Positions 1 through 13,000 of a stretch of DNA of 64,000 nt are shown piece by piece. The notes below the pieces were generated by a model that saw nothing but the letters and a program-made list of their open reading frames with translations, searched no databases and was not told the origin of the DNA. The DNA is from Sycon ciliatum (lineage: Eukaryota; Porifera; Calcarea; Leucosolenida; Sycettidae). Position 1 is the first letter of the stretch; the number at the start of each line of letters is the position of its first letter. The DNA lies in contig NC_088647.1 of the NCBI RefSeq assembly GCF_964019385.1, forward strand, positions 1,421,485 through 1,485,484, given 5' to 3'. The position numbers and the translations under genes were made by a program.

Positions 1-400
1 AAAGATTTTTTGCAGCCATGCTGCGACCCACAGTGACAGTGAATTGAGAACTCCCGGCCTGGCACGAGGAAAACACGTGTGTTGCAAATGAGATTTCGGC
101 CTTTGGCCTCTGGTTGGTGGATCTGATCTATCCTCCCCACCGTTTAGGAGGTGCATCTGACGCCTGATCATAGGGTGGTGGCGTCCCACGGAAGCGGCAA
201 GGTGGCTCTAGACCCGTCCTGTACGCGAACCCGTGCAATTTTTTGCTGTAGTGGTAGTGTTATATACTGTAAAATCTGTGACTAACGACTACCCCTTGGG
301 GCCAGAGAAAGCGGTCTTTAGGGGCAGGCGGTCCGAAGTTAGAGGTTTTGCATCGCGCAACAATATAATGGAATGTCAGACCGTCTGTGCCTGGCGAAGT

Positions 401-485
401 GGTCTGTAGTACCAGGGTGGTCGTTAGTCACGGTGGTCTTTAGTACCAGGGTGGTCGCTAGTCACGGTGGTCTTTAGGTACAGGT
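401..485. repeat. Minisatellite, 34-bp unit
   Basis: Two and a half copies of a 34-bp unit beginning GGTCTNTAGTACCAGGG start at 401, 435 and 469. A shorter 14-bp tandem (CTACAGACATGTAC) follows at about 513-554. Confidence 0.75.
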
Positions 486-1667
486 TTTACGGTACTTAAA
501 AATAGGCATATCCCTACAGACATGTACCTACAGACATGTACCTACAGACATGTATGTAATTGCTATCTTGGACACTTCTCAGTCACAGTTTGTGGGTGTC
601 TACTGTCAGTGCAAAACTTACACTGTACTAACTAGTTACTTACTGGTGTGACTGTCCTCCAGTCTGAGCAGTACCACTGAGCTGGTCATCAGCAGTGCAT
701 CACACACAGCCAGTCTGTTCAGGCCGCATTGACTGCTGGACTCGCTGCCTTCGGTGTAGTGCTCTCCAATCCTGCTGCAATCAGCTTTCTTGCCCTATAG
801 TATGTGAGTTGGTCTGAACCCGATCCCGACCACCCAGGCCAGGAACATCAAAATAATGGGTCGTGGTGAGCAGCACTGGGCCTGGTTCAGGCTGATCAGG
901 CCAATCTGGCCTTCTGGGTCTCGCAGAGCGCTGACCAGCTCTCACCCTGCACCTGTGCGGCCCCAGACTAAGTGTAGTCCAAAGGCAAAGGGCAAAGGGC
1001 AAAGGTCGTCACCAGCGGCACCATAGATCTACCAATGCAGTTCTACTTACTTCTTCAAGTACAGTACTACTGGCACTTCAAAGCCTTGCCAACTCTGCTA
1101 CAATAAAGTCAATCGAGCCTGGGATGGGTCTTGATTTCTTTTCCGCGCACGGACACGCTGCGCATACGGACGACCGCTGATGAGCTAGCCGTACAAACGT
1201 CCTGGATCGGCTCACGAAAACTGGTCAAATGTCCACAGAATGATTGTTTCCCATTCGACTTGCACACTGAATGAGCGAGCGGCGCTCCGATGCTTTTCAG
1301 CTCACCCGGATCGAAGCAATCGCAAGCACATGTGCTGCTGCAGGTCCCAAATCTCTGCACTGACGAGTAGAGTCTACACTACACTCTACAAACTACAGTG
1401 AGCAGTGCACACACACACACGATCGTTTTATAGCGTCCATTTTTCGTCGGAGGTGCGATGTACAATCTACAGTTTCAAACAAAAATTTAATGACTTTGGT
1501 CAGAGGCTCCATGCTGGTGAATGAGAACGAAACTCTTTCCGTCAGTTTCGATCGCTTGCAGCGCTAGCGTTTCGATCGGCGGACTTTGCACTTCTCATGC
1601 ATGCATATGAGTACGATGACGTGTGATTTGCATTCTCACGTTCCTCGGCCTCGTGAATCGTACAGTA

Positions 1668-1802
1668 CTGGCAACTGAAATCCGACCCCCTAAGCGGTGC
1701 GCGCGCTCACATCGCAAAGACCCAACACGGGATTGTAAAACTACGAAACAGAGACCGATAGAATTTGGACGCACCGCTAGGTGGTCGGATTTCAGTTGCC
1801 AG
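1668..1802. mobile_element. Short MITE-like element with terminal inverted repeats
   Basis: A 135-bp segment begins CTGGCAACTGAAATCCGACC and ends with its reverse complement. The inverted match continues inward for more than 30 bases with a small interruption (CCTAAGCGGTGC against GCACCGCTAGG). The interior has no coding potential. No clean target duplication could be fixed, so the superfamily is undetermined. Confidence 0.55.
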
Positions 1803-4800
1803 CACTGTAGACAGTACTAGTAGTTGGTATAATACTAGAGGTAGCTGCGCAGACCGCGCCATGTTACATGGTAGACTTTCGTTTCGAACAGTCTGCGTAA
1901 AGGTAGTGGCGGTGGGGACTCCCCTCTCCAGGAGTTTCGGTTCCCTACACCACTGGCACTAGACTAGTGCATGAAGGTCATGTACCAGTGTACTGACTAC
2001 TGAGTCAGTACATGTCATGAGTCAGTTGTACTTGTAGGATCACAACTGCACAAGTACTAGTGGCATGTACACCTCGCCTGCATGGTACACAGGCGCTAGC
2101 GCTAGGCGAGCACAGTGCCACAGGAGAAATAGGCTCTGTTTCGAAATCAGGGAGTTACAACTAATTACTTACACCAGTACTGGCAGTAGACAGTAGTGTG
2201 CCAAGCGCAAGAAAACTCAAACTGTCAAAACGACACGGTAACGTAACGGTCACACTACAAAAGTAGTACAGTCATGTATTACTTTTGTTGTAGTTGTCAT
2301 GTATTCAAACGGCGGTACTGCTAGGCTCAGTTTGATTTGCAATACAGTAATCAGTTTGTCTGGAAAGGCGGCAGGCTGACCGGCACTAGTCACGACTGAC
2401 TATTCCTGGTCTGATGTAGTACCGGTAGTGTCAGTGGAGCAACTCCGCAAGCCTCTGGACCGCCTGGTCACTCCGCCATCCGAGCCTTTCGCGTCCGTTT
2501 ACGAAGTGATGAGCAGGGCATGTTTGCAATGGTGCTGATGATGAGGTAGTTTCGCTCGCACCGAAAGTTGACAACGTGTCTGTATCAGATCGACCTCGTG
2601 GTGCCGATAATCGCTGGGTTGTTGCACGGCAGTTCATGAAGATCCTGCACCGGTGAAGTGGCAACGTCTGAATATCGGCAGTCATCTTGGACGGATGCGA
2701 CCACAGTGCTGCGTGGTTCCACACACCGAAAGATAGCAGAGAAAAACGGCATGATTGGGACAAACTAATTACTTCTGCTTCTAGTGCTTATTCCTGCAGT
2801 CCTGGATGAGAGCCTGGTAGCGTGTTTGTGGATTTTCTTGGTCACGTCTGTGGAATAATCAGCTGCCTACCGAGCCTGCAACTCAGCCGCGAGAAGGTAA
2901 TCAGTATGCTGCACTTGTACTGCCCCCCCCCCCCCTCCCCTCCATGGATCCACCCTCACCCGATAATGATTAAGTCAGGCTGTAGATGATTCTAGGGACC
3001 AGGTAGCAATCTATGCAAGGCCGGAGAACGACAGAGAGTTACGTGGCCGAAACAACTATGTTAGACACAGGGCCTGCTCTAGACATTCAACACAGCCCGG
3101 TCAGAGTGTACCTGGCGCATGCAGGCCAGCCGGGTTGAGCCGGGTCAGATCATCCGGCAGAAAAACAACCAAAAAGCCTTCTCAAAACTTGCAACTGTGT
3201 CAAAAGCTATCCAAAGTTACGCTTTTGACTGCCTGCCCCATCGACTTTCAATGTCCTGACTTCCTGCTCGCCGCTGACCAGATCTCGCTCGAACCAGTTG
3301 ACCCCAGTTGACCTAAGCCGAGTTTCTGTCGCTTGTAGACTGTAGTGTGTACGGTTGGGCTAGATTTGCAACAGATGGGGTCCGCGAGTCGTAAAATCCC
3401 GGTATTTTTGGAATCCATTGTCAGTTTGAGACATTTTTCAGCCGGGTCAGACTGGACCCGGCGTTATCTGTTCAGCCAGGTCGTGCAGTTCCCCAGCCGG
3501 GCGCGTGACCCGGCTGACCCGGCTCTCCAGCAGGCCCTGAGACAGTCACGTGGCCGAAACAACTATGTTACTTCAAGTACTTGCAATGGGTTTAGGCTCT
3601 AGTCAACAACTGGGTTCACCCCCCCCCCCCCCCCAAAAACTGTATGTTGGAAGCCAAGATCATTCTTTCTGGACTCATTCCACGGTCTCCACCGGACTGT
3701 TATAATGTAGGTGACGAAATACAGTCAGGCAAATTTCTGGTCGGGTGTGCAGGACCTGAGCGACCCGGCTGGGTCTTTTGGCACTGAGCACACAGTGTGC
3801 AGCACAGTCACATGCAGGGTTCAGATACCAGCACGGCAAAGAGCATCATCAGGTTTGTGATACGGCCTTGTAGGCTCAGCTGGTTGAGGCGATAACATGG
3901 ACTTTCGCGATTTCTAGGAATCCACTATCACCATGATAAACTGTCGATCCGAAAACGAATAATTGAAGTAGTTCTTTCATTTCAGTGACAGTACGAGTAC
4001 AGCTGACAGTCTATGCATTATTCATTAATAATCTGAAACTACGGAGCATGGACTTCAATTTTTTGAGTAAGAGTGAGCTGTCACAGGAAATGCTAACGCC
4101 ATCACCACTCTGCAACTGAGCTAAGTTGTATGTGTTGGAGGCTCTTGGAATCCAAATCTTTAGTAGATTTGATGTTGAAAAGCCATACACACGGCGATCA
4201 CACCGTGTGATCACACACAGCACGACCAGTATGACCATGGTCGTACTGCTTTCGTCTAGGATGGTCTGCCCAATTCATCCAAAAAGCAATAAAAGCGCGA
4301 TAAAATGTGGCCCGATGGCCGAAATACCCTAGTAGAAGCATGTATGCAAAGCAAGTGGCTGTAGATACCGGTCCACTCGTAATAGTCTCTCACTTCCCCG
4401 TGCTAATTCAGCTGCATTTACCAACTCTCCTCTGTTTTTGTCCTACAGCCTTTGGCTGCAACTTCCCCAGCATGTTAAGACATCAAAATGTCTTTCCAGC
4501 TTTAAAAATGCACTCCGATCGCATAATGTAGTACGATAGGATCTCATTGCTGGATTCTTGTCTATCCTTCTTTCTTCTCTTTTTCTATTTTCTTTTCTTT
4601 TCTTGCCGTGGTTGGCTATCACCCCTCTCTCGCACTTTGCGTGCCAATTGGTCATGAACCACGAGTTGAGTGAAATAAATAAAATAAATAAATAAATACC
4701 GTATTTTCTCTAATAAGAGCCCGGGGTTCTTATTATTTCAGTGACAGCTCTACCCGCGCTACTATTAGAGACTGGGCTATTATTGGAGACTGTGCTTCTA

Positions 4801-6557
4801 TTTTTTCAGTGCTCCACCATCCAGCCAACTCAGGCATAAACTGACCATATCAAAACTGATTTGCTCAACCCTAAACTCAGGAATATTGTCAAAACCGATG
4901 TTTCACAATAACATGGGTGCCGGGAAGGAAGTAGTAGACCGAAAACCTCCTTACAAATAATATGTGCATGGCATGCTGTGCTGCTGTTTTATATGCAGTC
5001 AATACACGTGTTGCGTACTCCAATCGTGACCCGCGCTACTATTGGAGACTGTGCTCTTATTATTTCCAACAACCCTCACCCCGGATCATTGTTGGAGACC
5101 GGGCTATTATTGGAGACTGAGGACACAGTGTGCAGGGTATTTGATTTTGGCCATAGTGGAATGTACTGCCTCGTACAGAGCCATGTGCTTGTCATGCTGA
5201 ACACTGTTTCGTCTTGTTATTATGCCTTGCAGCGGCAGACGTGTGAATCGACTTGCACTCCCCAGCAGCGGATTCTGGCACTGATCATAGTGTGCATGTG
5301 TACATTAGCAGTTGAGAACTGAAGCCCTTGACTAGCAGTCCTACCGCAGGCTGCACTGCACTGCACTGCACTGCAGTGCACTGCAGACGGAGTACAGTTT
5401 CCGCAAATCACCACTACCGCTGTGAACCCACCAGATGCCGGATTTGCCAATGCTGAACTGCTAGTGTCCCCTGACTGCTATTGATATCTGAGTAAGTCCA
5501 GGAGAGTGTGGAGGAGGATGTAGTTCAGATGTGAATGTATTATAATTTTGCATCCAAACACACACACACACACACACACACACCACACACACGTCAGGCG
5601 AAATAGCACGTCATAGTACATTTGAGATCAGCGGGAAGAAGATGACGACGTCCACTAATTTAATATCTGTGCACACGAATCTGCTGTGTGTGTGACTCTG
5701 TGTGTCAGCTATGATATCATCTTCTGTGGTTCCATGCCTAGCATGTACGTCTGAACCATCCTGCAAAGTTTGAATGACGTGGGTTGAGCGATCGCTCCGC
5801 GAAACATACTTTTTGAAATTCTCTTCATAGTATATCTTCCACCATTGAAATTTCGAATTTCTTCAAAAAAAGTGCTGAGAGGGGTGGCTTGCAACCTTGA
5901 TATGGCTTGTTCCAGGCATGCTTTGGAGCCATTTTCTGTTGAAGTAGTGGTGGGGATCTGCCCTGCAACTGCTACAACAACAAATTATTCGATCTGAGAA
6001 AGGGTGAGACCGCGAATCTCGGTTGAATATTGAGTATTTCAAGCCTTTTCACGACGAAGATGGAGTTCTTTTTGGAGATGGACGTCGCGGGAAAGGACAT
6101 GGTGTCCGACTTCTGGCGTCTGGTGAAGCCAGGGATCATTTGTCCAGTCAGGTCGGCAGCCTAACCGTCTGTAAGCTTGTGTTTGGATCCCGTTCTGCTC
6201 GATGTGGTAGATCACAAACAATTTGATATCGCACAAATTGATCTCAGCATCGTGCGTACGGTATTTTATATTCAGAAAATCCCAAAGTGTCTCTGTGTGG
6301 CCGTCCTATGCCACGAGAAACTCCAATCAGGCTCCTATGTCCTCTGCCTTCATGATTGAATGTCCACTTCGTTTGAACAACGAACACAACAATCGAGGAC
6401 GGCTTTGCAATGAAAAATACAGCTACACTGGAGCTGAAAAAAAGAAGAAAAAACGTGCTCAGGATGAGACTCGAGTACACGCATACTCTCCCAGCAGGTG
6501 AAACGCAAATTTTTGTGAAAAATGCATATCGCCGACTGACCAGTAATTTCGCCTGAC

Positions 6558-6558
<1 letters not shown>

Positions 6559-6612
<54 letters not shown>
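6559..6612. repeat. (CA)n microsatellite
   Basis: About 27 uninterrupted CA dinucleotides. The poly-Cys/Val frames read through it on the minus strand are repeat artefacts. Confidence 0.95.
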
Positions 6613-6614
<2 letters not shown>

Positions 6615-8263
6615 CAGACCTCAGGCCTGCCCACCGCAGAAGCGATGATAGCGAACAGCTATGTTAGACATAGCAACTTGTGCTGGGATTACACTATTCA
6701 ACAGCTTGCAAGGCTGATGAATTGACCGCCACTAATTTTAGCCTGGTATCCACCACACAGCTGATTGAAGTGGCTTTTTCTGGCAAGTGAATCCCTATGC
6801 CAACCATGCATCGACCAGGCGCCAGGCGCGAACTGATGGTGGTGGTGGTGAGAAGAAGAGCTCTGTGCCAGAACTTTGCAGCCTAGAGAGCGTGTGTGAG
6901 GGTAGGCGTGTGTTTACCGCCATATTGCCAGGTGTGTCTTTACCACCATATTATTTTATCAACCATAAGTACAGCTGCAGTGGTTTCTTCAACTTCATTC
7001 AGTGAATCCCTACTTTTCATTTTTCATTTTTTCCATTTTTTATTCTTTTCTTTTATTCTTTTTCTTTTTTTTGCACACACACGCCACACCACATACTCCG
7101 GCATACACTGGTTGTTGGTAACCACCCAGGAGAATGAAAGAAGAGCTAGGAGAATGAGAAAGAGAAGAAACACACACACACACACACACACACATTCACA
7201 CATTTACAACCACACAGACCCCCACCCCTCGCACACACACATACATACATTGGTATCCTGCAGGGCACCAAGCTCATTCAACAAATCATGGCAATCTGCA
7301 CAGCTCAAAGAAACGCGCCAAAACGATATCGCTTACTCGCCCATGCATGCACACAAACCAGATGCAGGCATGCTTGCAGTCACGGCCATCGCACCACGTG
7401 CTTCCTCTGAGCGTGTACATTACTAGCACCAGCATGCAGTTTGGTTTGGGGAACCACGACAACACAACATCACACAGTTCTATAACCTAAGACTGTTTGA
7501 TATTGTGTAATGTCGGGGGGGGGGGGGGGGGTTCCCCAAACCACACTGAATGACAGATAACAGTTGACACTGCAAAGTGACCGATGAAATACAGAGAATG
7601 GTATTGGAATACAGTTCGGGGTGGCGGGGAAATGATTCCCTCCCCGGTGTTACACAGAAACTAAGAGAGTCGCAGAAAAGCTAGCTGCCACACATTCATG
7701 AGCGCACTCAGTGTAGAAAGGGAACTTGTTTCCTGCAAGGGCCACTGTCACAGGCAGGAAAGGCCAACAGAGACCAGTCAGCAAGGTGTATAGCCATTCT
7801 TTAACCAAGGCATCCTGCATTTGTACTGCTGCATGCCACACAAAAGTCAGAAAGAAATTTACTTGCCAATAAAGTACAGCTTCATTAGAATGAAGTACTC
7901 AAAATGTAATTATGTGGAGTGCATTGAAGCAGTAGGTGTTTGACATACTCTCCCCCTCTAGTCACACATTTATTTTTAACTACTTGGTCATTTGCTTTTC
8001 TTTTACTCACACAACTATAATATTCATAGCTTTGGACCAGCGTACTCACATTCCCGGTAGTGAATTATTTTAAAGTTTCGGGTGACGTAACTAGAATTTA
8101 CCGGCTAGTAAATTCTCTGTAATATGTGCCCAGTCTTTTCTCCACGTAGTCATTAGCTATCTCCATGATGACTGTTGTACCCTTGGCAACTGCTATCTCC
8201 ATGTTGACTGATTACTGTTGTTTCCATGACTCATTGTCTTTGCAGGCTAACTGGTGCACGAGA

Positions 8264-8998
8264 ATGTCTCTCCCTCGTTCACGCGACGGGAGAGAGCGCC
8301 CAAGTGCTCGGCACACAGTGGATCCTGGAGATGATCTGTACTATCATAGTGATGATGGTGATGAGCGTCCCAGGGACAGAGCATATGATGGTGATGATCT
8401 CTCCAGGGACATAGCATATCGTGGTGATGAGCTTCCCAGGGACAGGACACATGGTGGTGATGAGCTTCCCAGGGACTCGGCGTATGATATTGCCGCTGCA
8501 AGTCCAGACATGGAATACCACAAGGCCGAGGTGGATTGGCACGAGAGCAATGGAGACGGAGGAAACGCCAGTAGCCGGTCCCGTTTGCCTGCGCTGTTTG
8601 ACGGCCATGATTCTCCGAGCTACACAGCACAGAGCAATGGCAGCATTTCCACGGTACACGCAAGCAGTGATTTCGGCATGGACGGTGTCGATTTCGCTAC
8701 GCGAGGCGACGCAGATGAACACTTACACAGCTCCAATCAGCCCCGTAAACGCCACCGTCGTAAACGTCAGCGTTCACGCTCGCCAGTCGATGCTTCTCCC
8801 CTGCGCAAGCGGAGAAACCCTCGTCGCCACCGTGGACATCAAGAGATCGACGCATATGCTACAACAGCGGTTAGGAATGCATTTGCTGACCGTTCACCAG
8901 CCATTTCCTCTTCGTCAAAAAGTACAACTGGATTTGGACCCGCCACTCCAAGCAAGCACAAGGTTAAGCACCAGCAGCCCTTCACACCGGCAAGTCAG
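8264..8998 (+). CDS. Gene A, coding exon 1: low-complexity acidic/basic N-terminus of CSD-ZNFX1-PARP protein
   Basis: This exon encodes 245 residues with no globular domain that I recognise. It starts at the ATG at 8264, just after a 3' splice site ending at 8245, and ends at CAG|GTCAGT, a good donor in phase 0. Residues about 25-70 are an acidic and arginine-mixed repeat of the type GDELPRD, encoded by four 33-bp DNA repeats (about 8350-8480). Residues about 195-220 are strongly basic (PRKRHRRKRQRSRSP) and resemble a nuclear localisation or RNA-binding tract. It joins in frame to the exon at 10025. Genes B and C have a completely different first exon, so the N-terminus is specific to copy A. 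An in-frame ATG at 8165 exists but lies before the splice acceptor, so I prefer 8264. Confidence 0.7.
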
Positions 8999-10024
8999 GT
9001 CAGTTTTCTTGTCTAGTGAAATAGCATTACTGTAAATGTCGTCTCCATCTTTGAGGAAACACATAACGACTAGCACCCCTAACCCTAGTAGCACAGTCAT
9101 ACAAATCACACACTGCACTGAAGGGGACTTCCATTGCTCACACGGTGCTCCCACTGCTCACACCGTGCTCAGTACCTGCACTCCCACTGCTCACACCGTG
9201 CTCAATGCCCACACTTCCACTGCTCACACAGTGCTGAATACCCGCACTCCCACTGCTCACACCGTCTCAGTACCTGCACTCCCACTGCTCACACCGTGCT
9301 CAATACCTGCACTCCCACTGCTCACACCGTGCTCAATACCTGCACTCCCACTGCTCACACCGTGCTCAATACCTGCACTTCCACTGCTCACACAGTGCTG
9401 AATACCTGCACTCCCACTGCTCACACCGTCTCAGTACCTGCACTCCCACTGCTCACACCGTGCTCAATGCCCACACTTCCACTGCTCACACCGTGATCAA
9501 TACCTGCACTCCCACTGCTCACACCGTGATCAATACCTGCAACGGGATAGAACTTGATAACATAAAGGTTGGATTGATGGGAGGCTCGTCAGTTCACGCT
9601 CAACATTCCCAGTCAAAGCTGCAGGGGCAATGTTTTTTTAGCATTCTTTAAAAATAAACGGCTTACCCTCCGGAAAACTGGACACAATATTCGTATTAGG
9701 CTGCTAGGTCTGGTCAGGGCAAGCAATGATCGGGTAAATATCTCAAAATATATTTCTGTTGTCTCCCATCCCATAAACAGCATTCATATTTTTTGGGATA
9801 CAGTGGGACAGGCACGCTGAAGGCAGTAGGATCGGACACTCTGCTACAGGGAAAAGTGAACATCACCCTTTCTTTGCTACCATTTCAGAAATGATCTGAA
9901 GATCAGTGAATTTCTTTCTAGTGTATACTCAGTGTTGTTTCAAATAGACTCTCAGTTTCGGTAGAGGCTCCAATATCGTTTCTCATGTTTCCTCGTTCTT
10001 TCTTTTGGTGAATTGTGCCTGCAG
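8999..10024 (+). other. Gene A intron 1
   Basis: A 1026-bp phase-0 GT-AG intron. The donor is CAG|GTCAGT and the acceptor is TTGTGCCTGCAG|GTCAAT preceded by a T-rich tract. Frames match across the junction, and the B and C genes have a phase-0 intron at the equivalent place. It holds a minisatellite. Confidence 0.75.
9131..9540 (+). repeat. Minisatellite in gene A intron, 33-bp unit
   Basis: About 12 tandem copies of a roughly 33-bp unit containing CACTCCCACTGCTCACACCG, with 30-bp variants that lack part of the GTGCTCAAT segment. Because the unit is a multiple of three it stays open in several frames, but it lies between well-supported splice sites. Confidence 0.9.
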
Positions 10025-13000
10025 GTCAATAAGTCTCTCCGGGCAACTACTAGCCGAAAGGTGGAGCCCTGGAAACTGGAGATGAACACGAAGAATGGCA
10101 AGATGATGCTGGGAATGAAGCGTCCTCCCGTGGACGAGAACCCTGGCTGGACACAGGGCATCATTGCCAAGGTTATACCTGACAAATCAATCGGCTTTAT
10201 TCGCATCAAGAAACGATTGGAGACTGACAGCATGCCACTCAATACTCGACATGATGAAGACATATTCTTCCACTTCAGCCGTACCAAACTGGATGCAATT
10301 GCTGGCATGGACCTCTTGCAATCCGACGCCGTGGAGTTTACACGAGAGCCATCAAGACAGGAGGGGAAGAGTGACAGAGCGTCAGAGGTTGTGGTGGTGG
10401 CCATCCATCGCTCTGTCGATCAGTTCTACAGCTGGCTAGATGAAGTACAGCGGCAGGCAATGGATAACAGGAGCATGGCCATACAACGTCTCAACGCTCA
10501 TCTGATATGGAAGACAATGCTGAATCAGCCAATCAGCGACAAAGATTCAGCCAACACCTTGACTGGCAGAATCATCAAAACACTTCTCGACCTGAAAGAC
10601 TTCCTCCGCGTGATGCCCAACATCTTCAAAAACTGGACTGCTGCGGTAAGCAAGTGTACATTCTTCAACCCGATCACTGGCGCATTGCTGGCGTACATGC
10701 AGCAAAGTCACCCGGATTGGCAGTTACTTGAAGACTTTCTCCTGGCACTGTGCACCGCAGACAACAGCCTGCTACAGCTTGTTCTGCCATTGGTCAGAAA
10801 GATGGTGGATATACCATCATACCCACAGGACCGTGTGAAGCAGTGCCTATTGAAGTTTCTACAATGTATGGTTGTCACGGCAACTGACAATGATCCGGAA
10901 ACATGTTCATGGAGCAACTTGCCGCTTGCACCGACCAGCACTGAGCTGACTGGTCAGCTTATCACCACGGCAACTGGAGAATGGTCAGCCACAGCGTACA
11001 CTGGTCCAGCTCTCCCGGTTGTTTATCGTCACGGCAACTACAAATCCGTTGATCATTATCTTGACACATACTTCCGGCTGCTGCGAGAGGACTGCTTTGC
11101 TGCACTGAAAACCGGCGTACAGAACCTGCTTCAAGGAAAGCTAGACATCCGCGACATGAACGTGTACTACCAATTGGAACTTATGGCAATCGAAGATCCA
11201 GGCTCTGCTGGCCATGGCACTGCAGGTCTAGCTGTCGGTATCAAAATAAAGTCAGCACGCCCGGTGAACGACTGGAAAAAGACAAGCGCTCTGATGTATG
11301 GCAATCTGGTATGCATCACGACCGACGGTTCGTTCAAGAATCCGCTGTGGGCTACTGTACGCAGCAATGCCAAGATGGCCACGGAGCGTATTCTGCTGGT
11401 GGACCCGTGCGCCGATATCAACGGTAGTGACATGGCAGAGTTCATCAGCAGAATGAGAAATGCCTCACCTCACACCACGCTCATGTTGGAGTCCCCAGCT
11501 TACTACAAAGCCTATCAACCAGTGCTACTCTGTCTTCGGGATATGACTTCCGAGGACATTCCGTTCACCGAAGAGATCGTCGAGTGCCTAACAGACATTG
11601 ATTGTCCTCCCGAGTACCTGGATCCAGATCGTGCTCTGCAGAAACTGAAGAAGTCCCCGGTGACTGTGCAATTCCGCAATATGCCGACTGCAGGTGCCGA
11701 ACACGACACCTGTATGCTGACCGGCAATGACGAGCTTCCAGCGCCAGCAACCGGACTTTGCCAACTGGAGCACGAATCTCGTCCTGTAGTCGAGCCAGCC
11801 ACCTCCCGGTTGTGCAATAGTGCGGCCAGAGCTGACCAAGAGACCAGTGAATTGTCTGTAAAGGGAGATATTGGTGAGGTGTCTGTGAAGGAAGAGTGTC
11901 CGTCAAGACCTGTCACGAGGCTTGGCGTGCGCAAGAGAAACCTTGCCCTCTTCGAGCCACCTGCCGATACCTCAACATCGAAACATAAGCTGATTGAAGG
12001 AGCTGAGCAGAAGCTGATTGAAGGAGCTGAGCAGAAGGCGAGTGAAGAGATGACTGTGTTAGAAGAATGTCTTCCAAAGTCAAACGCAGCACATCGTGAA
12101 TGCAGCAGTAGCCATGATAGTGTTGAATCCACCAAGAAGCTCAGCAGTCATTCACAGACCACTGTGCCTGCACTAGCGGGAGGTGTCGTGTCAGAGCAGG
12201 ATCTTACAGATGCAGCTACGACTGCCATTGGTGTACCGAAGAGACCAGCGTCTGTTTTCTTCAACCCTGGGTGCCTGTACAACACACCTAGTCAACCTAA
12301 GAGACCAGCGTCTAGTCAAGCTCCAGACCGTGTACCACTCTCCGAGGTGCTGGATCTGCTGGAGGATGGTGATGCAGACCTTTGCGTTGACCTGTCACAG
12401 CGCAAAGCAATAGCACATGCATTGAGGCATCGTCTAGCACTGATCCAAGGTCCGCCCGGTACTGGCAAGACGTACATCGGTATCAAGTTGGTTCAGCTCT
12501 TGCTGACAGCGTCGAGCTTGAAGCAGAAGATCTTCCTGGTCCTCACCTACAAGAATCATGCCCTGGATGAGTTTCTAATCGCCTGCATGAAGTTTATGAC
12601 GGTTGTGCGCATTGGCGGCAGATCTGATGACGCCGCATTACGAGAACGGAACATCAACCAGGTCATGCGCGATCACCGCCGAATGTACGATACCGGTTCC
12701 CACAGGGGATCCAATAAAGCAGAGTGTACTGCACGGTACGTCAAGAAAACAACTGCTGAGCTTGCCAGCGCCAGCCATTTTTCAGTGCAGTGCTTTTTGG
12801 ACTTTGCCACTCCAATGCAGATCAAGGAGTTGTTGTTTGGCCTGAGGAGAAATTATTGGGAGCCGGCTGATTACGCGGAGCTGTGCAATATCTTTCCAAC
12901 GCAAGATCTTGCTGAATGGATCGATGAACTAGATCGAGAGTTGCTTGTTCACCTAGCGACACATGCCCTTCGCTGTTGGTTGCCTGAGCCACGTATCTCT

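Larger units (their letters stand above)
1..8163. other. Gene-free, repeat-rich region upstream of gene A
   Basis: I find no convincing gene. Open frames are short, overlap on both strands and show no recognisable domain. Visible contents are tandem repeats, an interspersed repeat with a recurring TATTGGAGACTG motif (about 4700-5120), a CTGCA tandem (5351-5386), (CA)n tracts at 5557-5592 and 7171-7194, an (AAAT)n tract near 4675-4697, homopolymer C or G runs near 2925, 3622 and 7516, and two related segments around 3040-3160 and 3430-3590 that share CGTGGCCGAAACAACTATG and CCGGGT-rich sequence. A 5'UTR exon of gene A may lie here, because a good 3' splice site (TGTCTTTGCAG) ends at 8245. Confidence 0.6.

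Noticed and set aside
4700-5120. Candidate full MITE starting at ACCGTATTTTCTCTAATAAG
   Set aside because: I could not find an inverted partner end or target duplication, so it is only noted as a repeated segment.
9036-9651. Thr/His/Ala-rich frames in the intron of gene A
   Set aside because: They are the 33-bp minisatellite read in open frames, lying between good splice sites.
10013-10024. Start of gene A at 10013 and start of gene C at 56058
   Set aside because: These codons lie in introns upstream of clear 3' splice sites, and the real N-termini are in separate exons.
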